Of a DNA stretch of 64,000 nt, positions 51,946 through 62,108 are shown one piece after another. A program made the translations under genes and the position numbers. Each line of letters begins with the position of its first letter. The first letter of the stretch is position 1. The DNA is from Streptosporangium sp. NBC_01495 (GTDB lineage Bacteria; Actinomycetota; Actinomycetes; Streptosporangiales; Streptosporangiaceae). The stretch covers positions 8,618,001 through 8,682,000 of the forward strand of contig NZ_CP109430.1 of the NCBI RefSeq assembly GCF_036250735.1, written 5' to 3'. The notes under the pieces are model-generated. The model was not told where the DNA came from. It saw nothing but the letters and a program-made list of their open reading frames with translations, and did not search any database.

Positions 51946-52128
51946 TCAGCCTCGCTCCGCCTCCCTCGCTTCCTTTCGCTCGATGATCCTGCGGGTGAAG
52001 GGAATCCACTCCATGGCCCGCCCGCCGAGGTAGGCCGCGCCGAGCGCGAGAATGATCATCATCCAGGGACTGACCCAGAAACCGTGCATGATCACGAAGG
52101 CGTACAGGGCGTGGTCGAGCAAGGGCAT
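51946..52128 (-). CDS. Small membrane protein of purine cluster, unknown function
   Basis: A 60-residue protein with one or two hydrophobic stretches (HALYAFVIMHGFWVSPWMMI and ILALGAAYLGGRAM) and a charged C-terminus (RRIIERKEAREAERG). ATG 52128 is preceded by TGGAGA at a good distance, and codon use is like its neighbours, so I regard it as real. It is sandwiched between purH and folD. I do not recognise the family. Confidence 0.65.
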   Translation of the reverse strand: MPLLDHALYAFVIMHGFWVSPWMMIILALGAAYLGGRAMEWIPFTRRIIERKEAREAERG

Positions 52129-52278
52129 GAGGGATCTCCACGGCCGGGATGAAAGGGATGCTTCAGACTAACCGCAGGTCAAACCTTTTTCATCCAGGTA
52201 GTCCTGTCCAATCCGCCACTTTTTTATCTCCCGTGTGCGGCCGCCACATCCGTACGGCGGCCGCGCGCCGGGAACGGA

Positions 52279-53823
52279 TCAGTGGAAGAAGTGACGGGTG
52301 CCGGTGAAGTAGAGGGTCACCCCGGCCGCCTCGGCCGCCGCGACGACCTCCTCGTCCCTGATCGAACCGCCCGGCTCCACGATCGCCCTCACTCCCGCGT
52401 CGATGAGGATCCGCGGGCCGTCGGCGAAGGGGAAGAACGCGTCGGAGGCGGCGACGGACCCCTCCGCGCGCTCACCCGCCCTGGAAACCGCGAGCCGCGC
52501 CGAGTCGACCCGGTTGACCTGGCCCATGCCGACACCCACGCTCGCGCCGTCCGAGGCCAGCAGGATCGCGTTGGACTTCACCGAGCGGCACGCCTTCCAG
52601 GCGAAGGCGAGGTCGGCGAGGACGTCGGCGGAGGCGGCGGGCCCGGCCTTCAGCTCCCAGGTGGACGGGTCGTCGCCCGGGGCGTCGACCCGGTCGGCGG
52701 TCTGCACCAGCAGGCCGCCGTCGATCCGGCGGAACTCCGCCGGGTTGGACGGCCCCCCGAGGCAGGACAGCAGCCGGATGTTCTTCTTGGCGGTGAGCAC
52801 CTCCAGCGCCTCCTCCGTGAAGGAGGGCGCCACCACGACCTCGGTGAACACCTCGGAGATCTGCCGGGCCAGCTCCCCGGTCACCTCGGCGTTGACCGCG
52901 ATCACCCCGCCGTACGCCGAGACGGGGTCGCAGGCGTGGGCCCTGCGGTGCGCCTCGGCGACGTCGGCGCCGACCGCGATGCCGCACGGGTTCTGGTGCT
53001 TGATGATCGCCACGGCGGGCGCGTCGAAGTCCCAGGCGGCCCGCCAGGCGGCGTCGGCGTCGAGGTAGTTGTTGTAGGACATCTCCTTGCCGTGCAGCTG
53101 CTCGGCGTTGGCCAGGCCGTCCTTCTGCCCCGAGTACAGGGCGGCGCCCTGGTGCGGGTTCTCGCCGTAGCGCAGCGGCGACCGGAGCTCCCAGGCCGCG
53201 CCCATGTAGCGCGGCCACGCGCCGTCCTCGGCGGCGTAGACGCTCGCGAACCAGGAGGCCACCGCGGTGTCGTACGAGGCGGTGTGGGCGTACGCGGCGG
53301 CGGCCAGGCGGCGGCGCTCGACGAGGGTGAAGCCGCCCGCGGCGACCGCGGCGAGCACGTCGCCGTACGCGGCGGGGTCGACCACGACCGCGGCGGTGCC
53401 GTGGTTCTTGGCCCCGGCCCGGATCATGGCGGGGCCGCCGATGTCGATCTGCTCCACGCACTCGGCGTCTGAGGCGCCCGAGGCCACGGTCTCCTGGAAC
53501 GGGTAGAGGTTGACCACCACCAGCTCGAACGGCTCGATCTCCAGCTCTTCGAGCTGCTTGACGTGGGACGGGTTGCCGCTGTCGGCCAGCAGCCCGGCGT
53601 GCACGCGCGGGTGCAGCGTCTTGACCCGGCCGTCGAGGCACTCGGGGAAGCCGGTCAGCGACTCGACAGGAGTGACGGGGACGCCGAAGGAGGCGATCCT
53701 CGCGGCGGTGCCCCCGGTGGAGACGATCTCCACTCCCGCGGCGTCGAGCCCGCGGGCCAGTTCCTCCAGCCCGCTCTTGTCATACACCGCGATCAACGCG
53801 CGCCGGATGGCGATGCGGGTCAC
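52279..53823 (-). CDS. purH: Bifunctional AICAR transformylase / IMP cyclohydrolase
   Basis: A 514-residue enzyme for the last two steps of IMP synthesis. The N-terminal MGS-like cyclohydrolase domain has [34 protein letters not shown] and [15 protein letters not shown]; the transformylase domain has [13 protein letters not shown] and [13 protein letters not shown] with the catalytic Lys-His pair. GTG 53823 follows AGGAGGA at a 7 nt gap; the open frame continues upstream into purN but without signal. Starts 47 nt after purN ends, in the same operon. Confidence 0.96.
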   Translation of the reverse strand: MTRIAIRRALIAVYDKSGLEELARGLDAAGVEIVSTGGTAARIASFGVPVTPVESLTGFPECLDGRVKTLHPRVHAGLLADSGNPSHVKQLEELEIEPFELVVVNLYPFQETVASGASDAECVEQIDIGGPAMIRAGAKNHGTAAVVVDPAAYGDVLAAVAAGGFTLVERRRLAAAAYAHTASYDTAVASWFASVYAAEDGAWPRYMGAAWELRSPLRYGENPHQGAALYSGQKDGLANAEQLHGKEMSYNNYLDADAAWRAAWDFDAPAVAIIKHQNPCGIAVGADVAEAHRRAHACDPVSAYGGVIAVNAEVTGELARQISEVFTEVVVAPSFTEEALEVLTAKKNIRLLSCLGGPSNPAEFRRIDGGLLVQTADRVDAPGDDPSTWELKAGPAASADVLADLAFAWKACRSVKSNAILLASDGASVGVGMGQVNRVDSARLAVSRAGERAEGSVAASDAFFPFADGPRILIDAGVRAIVEPGGSIRDEEVVAAAEAAGVTLYFTGTRHFFH

Positions 53824-53869
53824 TTCGTGCTCCTCCTGGTTGGTTCCGGTTTTCTCCGGGGCGCCCGGC

Positions 53870-54490
53870 TCATCCGCCGGGTCGTCCGAATCGAACAGTC
53901 CTGCCGGTGACGGTCCAGCCCTCACGGGCCATCCGGCCGACGGTGTCGACGAGCAGGTGGCGCTCGACGGTCTTGATGCGCTCGTGCAGGGCCGCCTCGT
54001 CGTCGCCGTCCAGCACGGGCACGGCCTCCTGGGCGATGATCGGCCCGGTGTCGACACCCGCGTCGGCGAGCATCACGGTGCAGCCGGTGACGCGCACGCC
54101 GTACGAGAGCGCGTCGCGGACGCCGTGCGCGCCGGGGAAGGAGGGCAGCAGCGCGGGATGGGTGTTGAGGACCGGGAACGCCTCCAGCGTCGGCGCGCCG
54201 AGAATCTTCATGAATCCCGCGCAGACCACGAGGTCCGGCCGGTACTCGGCGATGCGGGCGGCGAGCCCGCCGTCCCACTTCTCACGGGTGGGGTGATCGG
54301 CCAGCCTCTCCACGAAGGTCGGCACCCCCGCGCGCTCCGCGCGGGCCAGCCCCTCGACACCGTCGCGATCGGCACCCACGGCCACGATCCGGGCACCGTA
54401 GGTCTCGTCTGCCACAGCGTCCAGCAGGGCCTGTAGGTTGGTTCCAGAACCGGACACGAGAACCACAAGCCGAACGGCCTGGGATGACAC
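53870..54490 (-). CDS. purN: Phosphoribosylglycinamide formyltransferase
   Basis: A 206-residue enzyme that transfers a formyl group from 10-formyl-THF to GAR in purine synthesis. [18 protein letters not shown] is the phosphate-binding N-terminus; catalytic Asn/His lie in [17 protein letters not shown] and Asp in [16 protein letters not shown] 54490 is chosen from GGAG seven bases upstream; the frame is open to 54547. First gene of the purN-purH cluster, divergent from the DUF4190-like gene. Confidence 0.95.
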   Translation of the reverse strand: MSSQAVRLVVLVSGSGTNLQALLDAVADETYGARIVAVGADRDGVEGLARAERAGVPTFVERLADHPTREKWDGGLAARIAEYRPDLVVCAGFMKILGAPTLEAFPVLNTHPALLPSFPGAHGVRDALSYGVRVTGCTVMLADAGVDTGPIIAQEAVPVLDGDDEAALHERIKTVERHLLVDTVGRMAREGWTVTGRTVRFGRPGG

Positions 54491-54569
54491 CGACGCACTC
54501 CATTCGGACGGGGACTCACGCCGCTGCAAGGGTATCGGCCTGTCCACACGAACAACGCAAGGAGGTCAG

Positions 54570-54980
54570 GTGACACTACCGGTCCAGGCGCGGCCTACCG
54601 AGAGCGCCGGTCGGAGGGCGCTGTGGCTCGCGGTCGCCGCGGTGGCGATGACGTTGGTGCTCCCCCTCGCGGGGATCGTCATGGCGATCTTCGCCCTCGT
54701 CACCTCGATCCGCGCGATCAGGACGTTGCGTTCCATCCCCAAGCCCGCCGGCACCGCCGTGGTGGGCGTCGTGCTGTCGACCGGGGCGTTGCTGATCTCG
54801 CTCGCGGTGACGGCGCTGCAGTTCTACTTCGGTGACGAACTGGCCGCCTACACCGAGTGCCGCAAGGGCGCGGGCACCGTGGCGTCGCAGAACGAGTGCG
54901 TGGAGCAGCTCGAACGGGCCATGGAGAAGAAGATGACCTTCCTCCAGCCCGGCCAGGTGCAGTTCCCCTTCCCGCCCTGA
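54570..54980 (+). CDS. DUF4190-like small membrane protein
   Basis: A 136-residue protein with two hydrophobic segments (LWLAVAAVAMTLVLPLAGIV and GTAVVGVVLSTGALLISLAV) around a short basic loop (TSIRAIRTLRSIPKPAG), the DUF4190 pattern, and an external C-terminal tail with two Cys (EC RKG and NEC VEQ). GTG 54570 has a perfect AAGGAGG. It is divergent from purN. Function unknown. Confidence 0.8.
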   Translation: MTLPVQARPTESAGRRALWLAVAAVAMTLVLPLAGIVMAIFALVTSIRAIRTLRSIPKPAGTAVVGVVLSTGALLISLAVTALQFYFGDELAAYTECRKGAGTVASQNECVEQLERAMEKKMTFLQPGQVQFPFPP

Positions 54981-55118
54981 CCGGCCCCTGAGCAGAACCC
55001 CTGCCCGTCACCTGGCCGGCTTCCGAGCGGAGCCCCGGGGCGACCACCGGCGGGAGAGCCGCCCGCACTCCCGAGAGAGTGCGGGCAGGTCCTGCTCCTT
55101 GATCGGCGCCTGTGGGAC

Positions 55119-56531
55119 CTACGGCTTGTAGGTCGGGGGCGGGACACGGATCCCCAGGGCGATCCTGTCCAGTTCTCCGGCCAGAGCGGGATCGGCCTTG
55201 ACGTGGACGGCGACCTCCGTGGTCTCGAAGAAGATTCCCCGGCGCCCGTCCCGATCGGTGGTCCGTATCACGATCGGGAGCGACCTTCCCACGCGTGCGC
55301 GCTCCCGCTTCTCCCCGCGCAGGAACTCGTCCACCCACTGGCTGCTGTGCAGGACCCCGCCGCGGACCACGGTGACCTCGACGTCGCGTGAGCCGTCCGA
55401 CCACCGTCCGGCCGTCGCGCTCCAGCCCCTGCCGAGCCGCGTCGTCTCCCCGGGGATCCGCCGCAGGCCGGGAGGCGGATAGGTGACGGCGACGTGGTCG
55501 ATCGCCTTATCCGAGGTGGACGGCGGCCCGGCGGGGACGAGGCCCTTCACGATCCTGTCCAGTGTGGTCGCGAGCCCCTGGTTCACGGCCACGACGTATC
55601 CGAGACCGGGCTTCTCCAGCCACAGGCGCATCCGCGTGTACGGTCCGCCCCCGGCGCCCCCACCGGTCCGGTATCCGGGTTTGCCGCGGACCTTCTCCGG
55701 AGTGGCGGTGGACAGGCCCTGGTGGGTTCTGGCCCAGGTGAGGAGCGTCTCCGCGTCCGCGGCGCCCACCCCGCGCACCGCCAGGAGCCGGACCGAGGCG
55801 CCGTCGTCCCCGCTCCACCAGATCTCGGTCCACCCGGCCGAGCCGGGCATGGAGAAAGGGCTATTCAGGTGCAGGCCGGGGGGAACATAGGTGACGCGCA
55901 GTCCCTGGAAGATCCCGCCGGTCGGATCCTTGGGGGTGAGACCATCGGCGATCCTCCGCAGGTCGTCCCGGTAGCGGGCACCCACCGTGACGCGCAGGAC
56001 CAGTCCTGGCCGCTCCTCCCAGACCAGGTCGTCCCCCTCGGGCCGGGTGAACCCGTCGCGTCCGCGCACCGTCACCATGAGGACTCCCGGCAGCGTCTCT
56101 GGCGTGCCCTTGATCCCGCCGAGCACGCGCTCGGCTCCCCCGACGTGGAAGGCCGGGTCGCGGTAGACCGTGACGCGCACGAGATCGTCCCCCCAGCCCC
56201 AGGTCGCGCCGGTGCCACGGAGACCTCCGGCGTCGGCTCTCGCCAGTACCGGGGCGCCGAGACCCGGGGGCAGATAACCGACCTTGACGTCGCCCACGCC
56301 CACCGCCTGGGTGGGGGAGGCGACGCCGTTCCGGTCCGCCACGCTCAGGTAGCCGGGTACGGCCGCCGCCAGCACGGCCGCGGCGACCAGGGCCACGGTC
56401 GTCGTACGAGCCCGCCTCCCCCGGTCCACGCCCCGTACGACCCTGTGGGCGAGACCGGGAGGGACGCCGAGCGCGGAGGTCTCCTCGACCATGGCCAGAC
56501 GAAGTTCGTTCTCGATCTCAGTGTTCGACAT
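55119..56531 (-). CDS. Membrane-anchored partner of SigE-type ECF factor, with three internal repeats
   Basis: A 470-residue protein. A cytoplasmic N-terminus (about 1-43) precedes one hydrophobic segment (TTVALVAAAVLAAAVPGYL) and a large external region built from three related modules, each opening with a PPGL turn: VGYLPPGLGAP, VTYVPPGLHLN and VTYPPPGLRRI, at roughly 130-residue spacing. No zinc anti-sigma motif is visible. Its start overlaps the sigma gene by 14 bp, so the two are co-expressed. By analogy it would modulate the sigma factor in response to an envelope signal; this is inferred from organisation only. Confidence 0.8.
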   Translation of the reverse strand: MSNTEIENELRLAMVEETSALGVPPGLAHRVVRGVDRGRRARTTTVALVAAAVLAAAVPGYLSVADRNGVASPTQAVGVGDVKVGYLPPGLGAPVLARADAGGLRGTGATWGWGDDLVRVTVYRDPAFHVGGAERVLGGIKGTPETLPGVLMVTVRGRDGFTRPEGDDLVWEERPGLVLRVTVGARYRDDLRRIADGLTPKDPTGGIFQGLRVTYVPPGLHLNSPFSMPGSAGWTEIWWSGDDGASVRLLAVRGVGAADAETLLTWARTHQGLSTATPEKVRGKPGYRTGGGAGGGPYTRMRLWLEKPGLGYVVAVNQGLATTLDRIVKGLVPAGPPSTSDKAIDHVAVTYPPPGLRRIPGETTRLGRGWSATAGRWSDGSRDVEVTVVRGGVLHSSQWVDEFLRGEKRERARVGRSLPIVIRTTDRDGRRGIFFETTEVAVHVKADPALAGELDRIALGIRVPPPTYKP

Positions 56532-57036
56532 GGGGCAACGCCTCCTCGTGAAGGTCGGCGCCGATCAGGGCGCGCAAACGGGCCAGTCCCTTGGACGCCT
56601 GGCTCTTGACCGCTCCGATCGAGCAACGGAGGATCTCCGCGGTCTGGGCCTCGGTCAGGTCCTCGAAGAAGCGCAGGACCAGTACGGCGCGCTGGTGTGG
56701 CGGCAGGCTCCGCAGGCCGGCGATCAGCACCTGGCGAAGCTCGACACCGCTCAGGGAGTCGGGCGCCGGGGTGTCCGGGGGCGAGTGGGTCAGGAAGATC
56801 CGCAGGATCGCGCGACGGCGGGCGCGGCTGATGGCGGTGTTGACGATGATGCGGCGCACGTAGGGTTCCGGGTCACTGCCCGCGTGCAGGCGGCCCCAGC
56901 TCCGGTAGGCCTTCTCCAGCGCGCTCTGCAGGACGTCCTCGGCCTCGTCGCGGGACCCGCAGGTGAGGTGGGCGATCCTGAACAAGCTCGCTCCGCGCGC
57001 CGCGACGAATTCGGTGAACCCCTCGTGGCCGCTCAC
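56518..57036 (-). CDS. SigE-family ECF RNA polymerase sigma factor
   Basis: A 172-residue ECF sigma factor of the actinobacterial SigE-family type. Sigma2: FTEFVAARGASLFRIAHLTC, DEAEDVLQSALEKAYRSWGR and VRRIIVNTAISRARRR. Sigma4: LRSLPPHQRAVLVLRFFEDL, TEAQTAEILRCSIGAVKSQA, SKGLARLRALI. Start GTG 57036. It precedes and overlaps a membrane-anchored partner gene, repeating the organisation at 1.1-2.6 kb. Confidence 0.93.
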   Translation of the reverse strand: MSGHEGFTEFVAARGASLFRIAHLTCGSRDEAEDVLQSALEKAYRSWGRLHAGSDPEPYVRRIIVNTAISRARRRAILRIFLTHSPPDTPAPDSLSGVELRQVLIAGLRSLPPHQRAVLVLRFFEDLTEAQTAEILRCSIGAVKSQASKGLARLRALIGADLHEEALPHVEH

Positions 57037-57238
57037 GCAGCCGTCTTAGGTCTCATACCCGTCCATACGCCCGGCCCCGTGCAAAGGGTTTCCAGCCCCG
57101 GCCGGATTTCCGGCCGCCGGCTTCTCGGTCGCGGCGGTCAGCGCCCCGGGCGATCACGGTCCCAGAGGTCAGAGGTCAGAGGATCCAGGGGTCACGCCCC
57201 CAGGGCTCAGGGTCCCAGCACTCCCGGGGGGCACGCTC

Positions 57239-57345
57239 TCAGGCAGTCGCGGCCCCGGCGCTCACGATTGCAGGCAGTCACGATTGCAGGCAGTCACGAT
57301 TGCAGGCGGTCGCGGCCCCGGCGGTCACGATTTCAGGCGCTCGGG
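57239..57345. repeat. 16 bp tandem repeat, about 5-6 copies
   Basis: TCACGATTGCAGGCAG units start at 57262, 57278 and 57294 in exact 16 bp register; variants (TCGCGGCCCCGGCG) flank them at about 57247 and 57310, and a last TCACGATT copy occurs at 57325. The rest of the 57037-57399 gap has CAGGGGTCA/CAGGGTCCC-like short repeats from about 57165 and no gene I can support. Confidence 0.75.
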
Positions 57346-57399
57346 ACCGATGTGAACATCGGGTTCTCGATCACGGTCCCTAACGGGGGTACCGGGTTC

Positions 57400-59061
57400 T
57401 CAGTCGCGGTCCCAGGCGTAGGGGTCGACGTAGATGACGTGGCCGCCCTTGTCGTCGGTCTCGTCGACGATGTCGCGCCGGGGTGGGCGCGGCGGGTCGG
57501 GGCGGCGGGCCTTCTGCGAGCTCTCCGCCGCGGCCGAGGCGTGCTCGTCCTCCCAGTCGTCCCTGATGACCGGGATCGGCTGGGTGTCGCACTCCGTGGC
57601 GTCCAGCCAGTAACCGGGGAGCTTCTGGAGCTCCTCCGACTCGGCGAAGCCGACCTTGCCGGCCGCGGAGGCCGCGGCCTTGGCGATCTTGACGCCCGCC
57701 TTGCGCACCGGCGCGGTGGCCGTGCCGACCTTGGCCGCCGCCTTGGTGACGGCGGTGTTGTGCCCACGGAAGATCAGCCACCAGTTGGCCAGCCCCGCGG
57801 CGATTCCCGCCGCGACGCCCACCTCCAGGGTCACCGAGAGCATCACCTCCCACCCCGACGGGCCCAGCGCGGACAGCCGCGCGCCGCCGAGCGAGCCGCC
57901 GGAGAGCGCCGAGAGCAGGCCCGCCACCGCCCCGGTCGCCAGCCCGCAGACGAACCCCCACAGCGGCGCCCCCTCGTACGAGGGGGAGGGCGAGATCCGG
58001 ACGACCAGGATGCCCGCCACGGCCCCGGCCACGAACGGCATCGCGATCACGATCATCACCCAGGCCGGGGTCGGGCCCGCCTCGGGCAGCGCGCCCAGGA
58101 TCGGCAGGCTCGGCACCGTGCCCAGTTGCACGCCCGTCGGCGCGACCAGCGTGCCGGTGCCGACCGCGAAACCCGGGCCCGCGATGTAGGCCAGGCCCCA
58201 GATGACGGCGTTCAGCAGGTAGAGCCCCTGCACCAGCAGGAGCAGCAGCCCGCCGACGAACCCCGGCGCCAGGATCCCCGACAACTCCTGGACCTGCCCG
58301 AAGTTGACCACGACGGCCCCGAGCACCATGACGGCACCCGCCATGAGCATGATCGCCAACGCGGCGGACGTACCGGCCACGACCGAGCGCAGCCGCTCGG
58401 GCAGCAGGCGCAGCATCGACCGCCATGGCCCGATCGTCCTGGCGACGGCCACGGAGCCCGCGATGAAGGCCAGCGCCAGATGGCTGACCAGCACGTCGCC
58501 GAGGAAGGGCTGGGTGATCTCGTTCCTGGTGACCAGCGCGATCAGCCCGGCCAGCAGCGCGTACGGCGCCGCCAGCGAGATGCCCGCCTGCGCGATCAGG
58601 ACCAGCTGCGCCTTGCGGCGGGCGTTGGACACCTCCTTCGGGGTGTTCTTGGGCAGCCTGGCGGGCAGCCGGAGCCGCAGGTCCGCGTCGCGGGCCATCC
58701 ACATCCCGGCGCGGTACAGCAGGAAGGCGGGCAGGACCGTCAGCCCGAGCGGGAGCAGGCCCACCGAGCCGCCGGGTATCGCGAAGCCCGCGTGGTGCGC
58801 GGCCAGCCAGAGCTGCGACGCGGTGCGGAACACCGCGGGCAGGCCCGCGCCGAGCGCGCCGCGGGGAGCGGCGATCCAGCCGACCAGGGTGAGCGTGGTG
58901 AGCACCGCCAGCCCCACGCCGAGGGTCCACGCGGCGGCGAGCATCCCGGAGACGGGAAGCGGCCGGCGGACGTCATCGTCGTCACCCGTGAGGCCGGGCA
59001 GGGGGATACGGCTGAGGACGTTGCGGGGAGCCGTCCGTAGCTGATCGAAAAGGGCCGTCAC
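57400..59061 (-). CDS. PerM-like (DUF6350) cell-division membrane protein
   Basis: A 553-residue protein with many hydrophobic segments (about 10-12), including WTLGVGLAVLTTLTLVGWIA, GLLPLGLTVLPAFLLYRAGM, SAALAIMLMAGAVMVLGAVV and WVMIVIAMPFVAGAVAGILV, plus an acidic/proline-rich cytoplasmic tail ending HVIYVDPYAWDRD. The match to the PerM/DUF6350 family is supported by position: in mycobacteria perM also lies between purN-purH and sucCD. PerM has been linked to FtsB stability and division under magnesium or host stress. GTG 59061 fits the family; the frame is open to 59214 but that part is low-quality sequence. Confidence 0.82.
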   Translation of the reverse strand: MTALFDQLRTAPRNVLSRIPLPGLTGDDDDVRRPLPVSGMLAAAWTLGVGLAVLTTLTLVGWIAAPRGALGAGLPAVFRTASQLWLAAHHAGFAIPGGSVGLLPLGLTVLPAFLLYRAGMWMARDADLRLRLPARLPKNTPKEVSNARRKAQLVLIAQAGISLAAPYALLAGLIALVTRNEITQPFLGDVLVSHLALAFIAGSVAVARTIGPWRSMLRLLPERLRSVVAGTSAALAIMLMAGAVMVLGAVVVNFGQVQELSGILAPGFVGGLLLLLVQGLYLLNAVIWGLAYIAGPGFAVGTGTLVAPTGVQLGTVPSLPILGALPEAGPTPAWVMIVIAMPFVAGAVAGILVVRISPSPSYEGAPLWGFVCGLATGAVAGLLSALSGGSLGGARLSALGPSGWEVMLSVTLEVGVAAGIAAGLANWWLIFRGHNTAVTKAAAKVGTATAPVRKAGVKIAKAAASAAGKVGFAESEELQKLPGYWLDATECDTQPIPVIRDDWEDEHASAAAESSQKARRPDPPRPPRRDIVDETDDKGGHVIYVDPYAWDRD

Positions 59062-59336
59062 AGTAGTCGATGGTCTCAGGATCTTCGGTGCGGAAGGGAC
59101 TCCCGCGCCCGCGTGTCGCGCACCGCGTGACGGGAGCCGCCTGTGGTATCCGGACGAGGCCGGTACGAGAACCGCGTGTGATCCCTCTTCCGGAGAGGAA
59201 CGTACGGCGATCACCGGCGAAGAACGGGACCGCCGCGCGATCTGGTGACGAGCCCACCACCGGATCGCGCGGCGCCGTACCGCGTTCCCTCGCCCGGAGC
59301 CACGCCCCGGGACCGTGCGCCGCCGCGCTCACCCAC

Positions 59337-59358
59337 CCCCGGGGCCGCGGCCCCGGGG
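59337..59358 (-). terminator. sucCD terminator hairpin
   Basis: A perfect 22 bp palindrome (CCCCGGGG arms around GCCGCGGC-type centre) lies 8 nt after the sucD stop on the minus strand. It will form a very stable stem without a T-tract. The rest of the 59062-59365 gap contains no gene I recognise. Confidence 0.65.
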
Positions 59359-59365
59359 TCGTGCG

Positions 59366-60241
59366 TTAAAGCGACTCGACGACCTCGCGCATCAGGCGGG
59401 CGGTCTCGCTCGGGGTCTTGCCGACGCGGACGCCGACCTTCTCCAGGGCGTCCTTCTTGGCCTGGGCGGTGCCGGCCGAGCCGGACACGATCGCGCCCGC
59501 GTGGCCCATGGTCTTGCCCTCCGGGGCGGTGAAGCCCGCCACGTAGGCGACGACCGGCTTGGTGACGTGCTGCTCGATGTAGGCGGCCGCGCGCTCCTCG
59601 GCGTCGCCGCCGATCTCACCGATCATCACGATCGCGTCGGTGCCTGGGTCGTCCTGGAAGGCCTGCAGCGCGTCGATGTGGGTGGTGCCGATGACCGGGT
59701 CGCCGCCGATGCCGACCGCGGTGGAGAACCCGATGTCGCGCAGCTCGTACATGAGCTGGTACGTCAGCGTGCCCGACTTCGAGACCAGGCCGATGCGGCC
59801 CGCGCTGGTGATGTCGGCCGGGATGATCCCCGCGTTGGAGGCGCCGGGCGAGGCGATGCCGGGGCAGTTGGGCCCGATGATCCGGGTCCTGCCGCCCTTG
59901 GCGACCGCGTACGCCCAGAACTCGGTGGTGTCGTGGATCGGCACGCCCTCGGTGATGACCACGCAGAGCGGGATCTCGGCGTCGACGGCCTCCTTGACGG
60001 CGTCCTTGGTGAACGCCGGGGGCACGAAGACGACCGACACGTCGGCGCCGGTCTCCTTGATGGCCTCGGCGACGGTGCCGAAGACGGGCAGGCCCTCGTG
60101 GACGGTGCCCGCCTTGCGGGCGTTGACGCCGCCGACGACGCGGGCGCCGGAGGCGAGCATCCGGCGGGTGTGCTTGGTGCCCTCACCGCCGGTCATGCCC
60201 TGGACGATGATCTTGCTGTTCTCGTTCAGCCAAATGGCCAT
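59366..60241 (-). CDS. sucD: Succinate--CoA ligase subunit alpha
   Basis: A 291-residue subunit that binds CoA and carries the phosphorylated His during conversion of succinyl-CoA to succinate with nucleoside triphosphate formation. CoA-binding [19 protein letters not shown] near residue 10; the active-site His lies in [19 protein letters not shown] 60241 overlaps the sucC stop by one base (TAATG), so the subunits are translationally coupled. Followed by a strong hairpin. Confidence 0.97.
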   Translation of the reverse strand: MAIWLNENSKIIVQGMTGGEGTKHTRRMLASGARVVGGVNARKAGTVHEGLPVFGTVAEAIKETGADVSVVFVPPAFTKDAVKEAVDAEIPLCVVITEGVPIHDTTEFWAYAVAKGGRTRIIGPNCPGIASPGASNAGIIPADITSAGRIGLVSKSGTLTYQLMYELRDIGFSTAVGIGGDPVIGTTHIDALQAFQDDPGTDAIVMIGEIGGDAEERAAAYIEQHVTKPVVAYVAGFTAPEGKTMGHAGAIVSGSAGTAQAKKDALEKVGVRVGKTPSETARLMREVVESL

Positions 60242-61422
60242 TACGCACCTACCGCGGCGAGCTCGGCGGCGCGCTTGGCCGCATCGTCCATGGTGTCCAC
60301 GAGTTCGACGCCGGAGAGCTTGGCGTCGGAGAGAATCTGACGCCCGAGTTCGGCGTTGTTGCCGTCCAGACGAACGACCAGCGGGCGGCTCACGGCCTCG
60401 CCGCGGGCGTCCAGCAACTGGAAGGCGGAGACGATGCCGTTGGCGACCGCGTCGCAGGCGGTGATGCCGCCGAAGACGTTGACGAAGATCGACTTCACCG
60501 CGGGGTCGGAGATGATGATCTCCAGGCCGGCCGCCATCACCTCGGCCGAGGCGCCGCCGCCGATGTCGAGGAAGTTGGCGGGCTTGGGCCGGCCGGGGAA
60601 CGCCTCGCCGGCGTAGGCGACGACGTCCAGGGTCGACATGACCAGGCCGGCGCCGTTGCCGATGATGCCGACGGAACCGTCGAGCTTGACGTAGTTGAGG
60701 TCCTTGGCCTTGGCCGCGGCCTCCAGCGGGTCCTCGGCGGCCTTGTCCTCGAAGGCCGCGTGGTCCACCTGGCGGAAGGACGCGTTGTCGTCGAGGGTGA
60801 CCTTGCCGTCGAGGGCCTTCACCTGGCCGTCGGCGGACAGGATCATCGGGTTGACCTCGACGAGGGAGGCGTCCTCGTCGACGAAGGCGCACCAGAGCTT
60901 CTCGATGAGCTCGGCGGCGCCGTCGAGCGCCACCTCGGGCAGCCCTCCGGCCTGGGCGATCTCGCGGGCCTTGGCCCGGTCGACGCCGTCCAGGGGGGAG
61001 ATCGGAACCTTCGCGACCTTCTCCGGGGCGCTGTGCGCGACCTCTTCGATGTCCATGCCGCCCGCGGCGGAGCAGATGGCGAGGAACGTACGGTTGGCGC
61101 GGTCGAGCAGGAAGGAGAAGTAGTACTCCTCCGCGATCGCGCTGGCCTCCTCGATCAGGACCTTGTGGACCGTGTGGCCCTTGATGTCCATGCCGAGGAT
61201 GTCGGTGGCCTTCCGCTCGGCGTCGGCGGCGTCGTCGGCGACCTTCACGCCACCGGCCTTGCCTCGACCACCGGTCTTGACCTGGGCCTTGACAACGACA
61301 CGGCCGGTCAGCTGCTCGGCTGCCGCCCGTGCCTCCTCCACGGTGTGCGCGACCACGCCGCGCGGCACCGGGATGCCGTACTCCGCGAAGAGCTCCTTCG
61401 CCTGATGTTCGAACAGGTCCAC
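60241..61422 (-). CDS. sucC: Succinate--CoA ligase subunit beta
   Basis: A 393-residue ATP-grasp subunit. The N-terminus [20 protein letters not shown] is typical, followed by [20 protein letters not shown] (nucleotide binding), [20 protein letters not shown] (metal-binding Glu/Asn/Asp) and [38 protein letters not shown] in the C-terminal domain. GTG 61422 is chosen by homology; an open upstream frame to 61626 has no signal. Operon with sucD. Confidence 0.96.
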   Translation of the reverse strand: MDLFEHQAKELFAEYGIPVPRGVVAHTVEEARAAAEQLTGRVVVKAQVKTGGRGKAGGVKVADDAADAERKATDILGMDIKGHTVHKVLIEEASAIAEEYYFSFLLDRANRTFLAICSAAGGMDIEEVAHSAPEKVAKVPISPLDGVDRAKAREIAQAGGLPEVALDGAAELIEKLWCAFVDEDASLVEVNPMILSADGQVKALDGKVTLDDNASFRQVDHAAFEDKAAEDPLEAAAKAKDLNYVKLDGSVGIIGNGAGLVMSTLDVVAYAGEAFPGRPKPANFLDIGGGASAEVMAAGLEIIISDPAVKSIFVNVFGGITACDAVANGIVSAFQLLDARGEAVSRPLVVRLDGNNAELGRQILSDAKLSGVELVDTMDDAAKRAAELAAVGA

Positions 61423-61700
61423 GAGGGTCCGTCCTTGCTTGTCCGGCTGGTGTATAGATGTGAGCGGGCCGACTCCATGATCCAAGGGGGAGCCCGGCGG
61501 TTTTGCGCCAATGAAGCCTAGCCCGCCTGATGGCATGACCAGGTAACCGGGTTCCAGATCGTACGCCCCGAATGCTGTTCGCACCGAACCGGCAGGCCCT
61601 ACCGCCGGTCCCGCGAGGCGGCTCACCGGACCGGCGGGAGATCTGTCAGGGGTTCGTCAGAACGGCTGGAGGATCGACCGGAGGGCCGGTGAGAGGTTCG

Positions 61701-62108
61701 TCAGACGGGTGAGGGGATCGCGCTGCGCACCCAGTCGACGATCTCCTGGGTGGTGGCGCCCGGGGTGAAGACGCGCGCGACGCCCATCTCCTGGAGCGCG
61801 GGCATGTCGGCCTCGGGGATGATCCCGCCGCCGAACACCACGATGTCGCTCGCGTCACTCTCCTTCAGCAGCTCCAGCACCTTGGCGAAGAGCGTCATGT
61901 GCGCGCCGGACAGGATGGACAGCCCGATCGCCGCGGCGTCCTCCTGGATCGCGGTGCGCACGATCTGCTCGGGTGTCTGGTGCAGGCCGGTGTAGACGAC
62001 CTCCATCCCGGCGTCCCGCAGCGCCCGCGCCACGATCTTCACACCCCTGTCGTGGCCGTCCAGCCCCGGCTTGGCGATGACGACGCGGATCCTTGACACG
62101 GCATCCAT
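61701..62108 (-). CDS. Cobalamin (B12)-binding domain protein, methylmalonyl-CoA mutase C-terminal type
   Basis: A 135-residue single B12-binding domain. The signature DxHxxG is present as LDGHDRGVK, followed by [11 protein letters not shown] and the closing [16 protein letters not shown]. This is the small cobalamin subunit of mutases or an McmA2-like partner; a separate large mutase subunit would be needed and is not in the window. ATG 62108 has an AAGGAGG site at ideal distance. Its neighbour sucC uses the succinyl-CoA that methylmalonyl-CoA mutase makes, a suggestive association. Confidence 0.92.
   Translation of the reverse strand: MDAVSRIRVVIAKPGLDGHDRGVKIVARALRDAGMEVVYTGLHQTPEQIVRTAIQEDAAAIGLSILSGAHMTLFAKVLELLKESDASDIVVFGGGIIPEADMPALQEMGVARVFTPGATTQEIVDWVRSAIPSPV

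Noticed and set aside
56491-59040. An 849-codon plus-strand frame
   Set aside because: Antisense to the SigE-type sigma gene and the PerM-like gene; low-complexity Arg/Gly/Gln composition.
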